A stretch of DNA of 5,541 nucleotides, taken from contig JAUVQC010000103.1 of NCBI GenBank assembly GCA_030598305.1, positions 1 to 5,541 of the forward strand, written 5' to 3'. The notes under the pieces were generated by a model that made no database searches, had not been told where the DNA came from, and worked only from the letters and a program-made list of their open reading frames with translations. Source of the stretch: Actinomycetes bacterium (GTDB lineage Bacteria > Actinomycetota > Acidimicrobiia > UBA5794). Within the stretch, counting starts at the first letter, position 1; every line of letters starts with the position of its first letter. This document shows positions 5,375 through 5,541 of the stretch, piece after piece. A program made the translations under genes and the position numbers.

Positions 5375-5541
5375 TCAGCTCTTGGCTCGGTCCTCGCTCA
5401 TGACCGCGAAGCCCGCATCGAGGTCGTGGACCGTCATGATCCTGCGACCGGGTTGAATGGCATCCTTGATGCCGCCGACAACGAGACCGCGAGATTTCCA
5501 CTCGAGCGCGAGGGATTCGAGGGAGCTCTCGGCTGCCACCG
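5375..5541 (-). CDS. C-terminal 54 codons of an unidentified protein (partial)
   Basis: The minus strand is open from the right edge to a TGA at 5377-5375. It encodes at least 54 residues, starting VAAESSLESLALEWKSRGL and ending MSEDRAKS. Third positions are mostly G or C, as in the neighbouring genes, and the frame ends three bases from the stop of the convergent Clp1-like gene, which fits compact real genes. The visible piece suggests a helix (ESSLESLALEW), a strand (GLVVGG) and a short polar tail. The true start lies outside the window. I do not recognise the family from this fragment. Confidence 0.6.
   Translation of the reverse strand, partial: VAAESSLESLALEWKSRGLVVGGIKDAIQPGRRIMTVHDLDAGFAVMSEDRAKS

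Overview
The window is GC-rich, densely packed bacterial DNA. An actinobacterium is the best guess. The support is strong GC preference at third codon positions, a predicted leaderless start with a TAnnnT -10 motif exactly 7 bases upstream of an ATG, and an exported protein with the signal peptide plus C-terminal anchor layout common in actinobacteria. No rRNA, tRNA, CRISPR array or insertion sequence is visible, so the class cannot be fixed from sequence alone.

Layout, left to right. Bases 1-287 hold no convincing gene. They contain a leftward promoter-like signal overlapped by a 22-bp near-palindrome (49-81) and two inverted repeats, with a 7-bp stem at 182-206 and a 12-bp stem at 228-273, just past the end of a leftward operon. 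That operon runs from 2539 down to 288. Its genes encode an exported protein with one C-terminal membrane anchor (1991-2539), a small protein with two membrane helices that overlaps it by ATGA (1731-1994), and a 471-residue MFS transporter (288-1703). A perfect 7-bp hairpin ends directly against the MFS start codon.

An 81-bp divergent control region (2540-2620) separates this operon from a rightward pair. The first rightward gene (2621-4453) is an acyl-CoA synthetase resembling the plant AAE17/AAE18 type. Its predicted transcript is leaderless. After a 30-base gap with a strong Shine-Dalgarno sequence comes a Clp1/Grc3-type P-loop polynucleotide kinase homologue (4484-5371). The family is best known from eukaryotic and archaeal RNA processing. 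A leftward partial gene of unknown function (5375-5541) meets it tail to tail across three bases.

How the genes work together is inference. The leftward operon probably makes a membrane transport unit, with the two small membrane proteins as possible accessory parts. The rightward operon joins an acyl-activating enzyme to a putative nucleic-acid 5'-kinase, a pairing with no pathway that I recognise. The shared divergent control region allows, but does not prove, coordinated expression.
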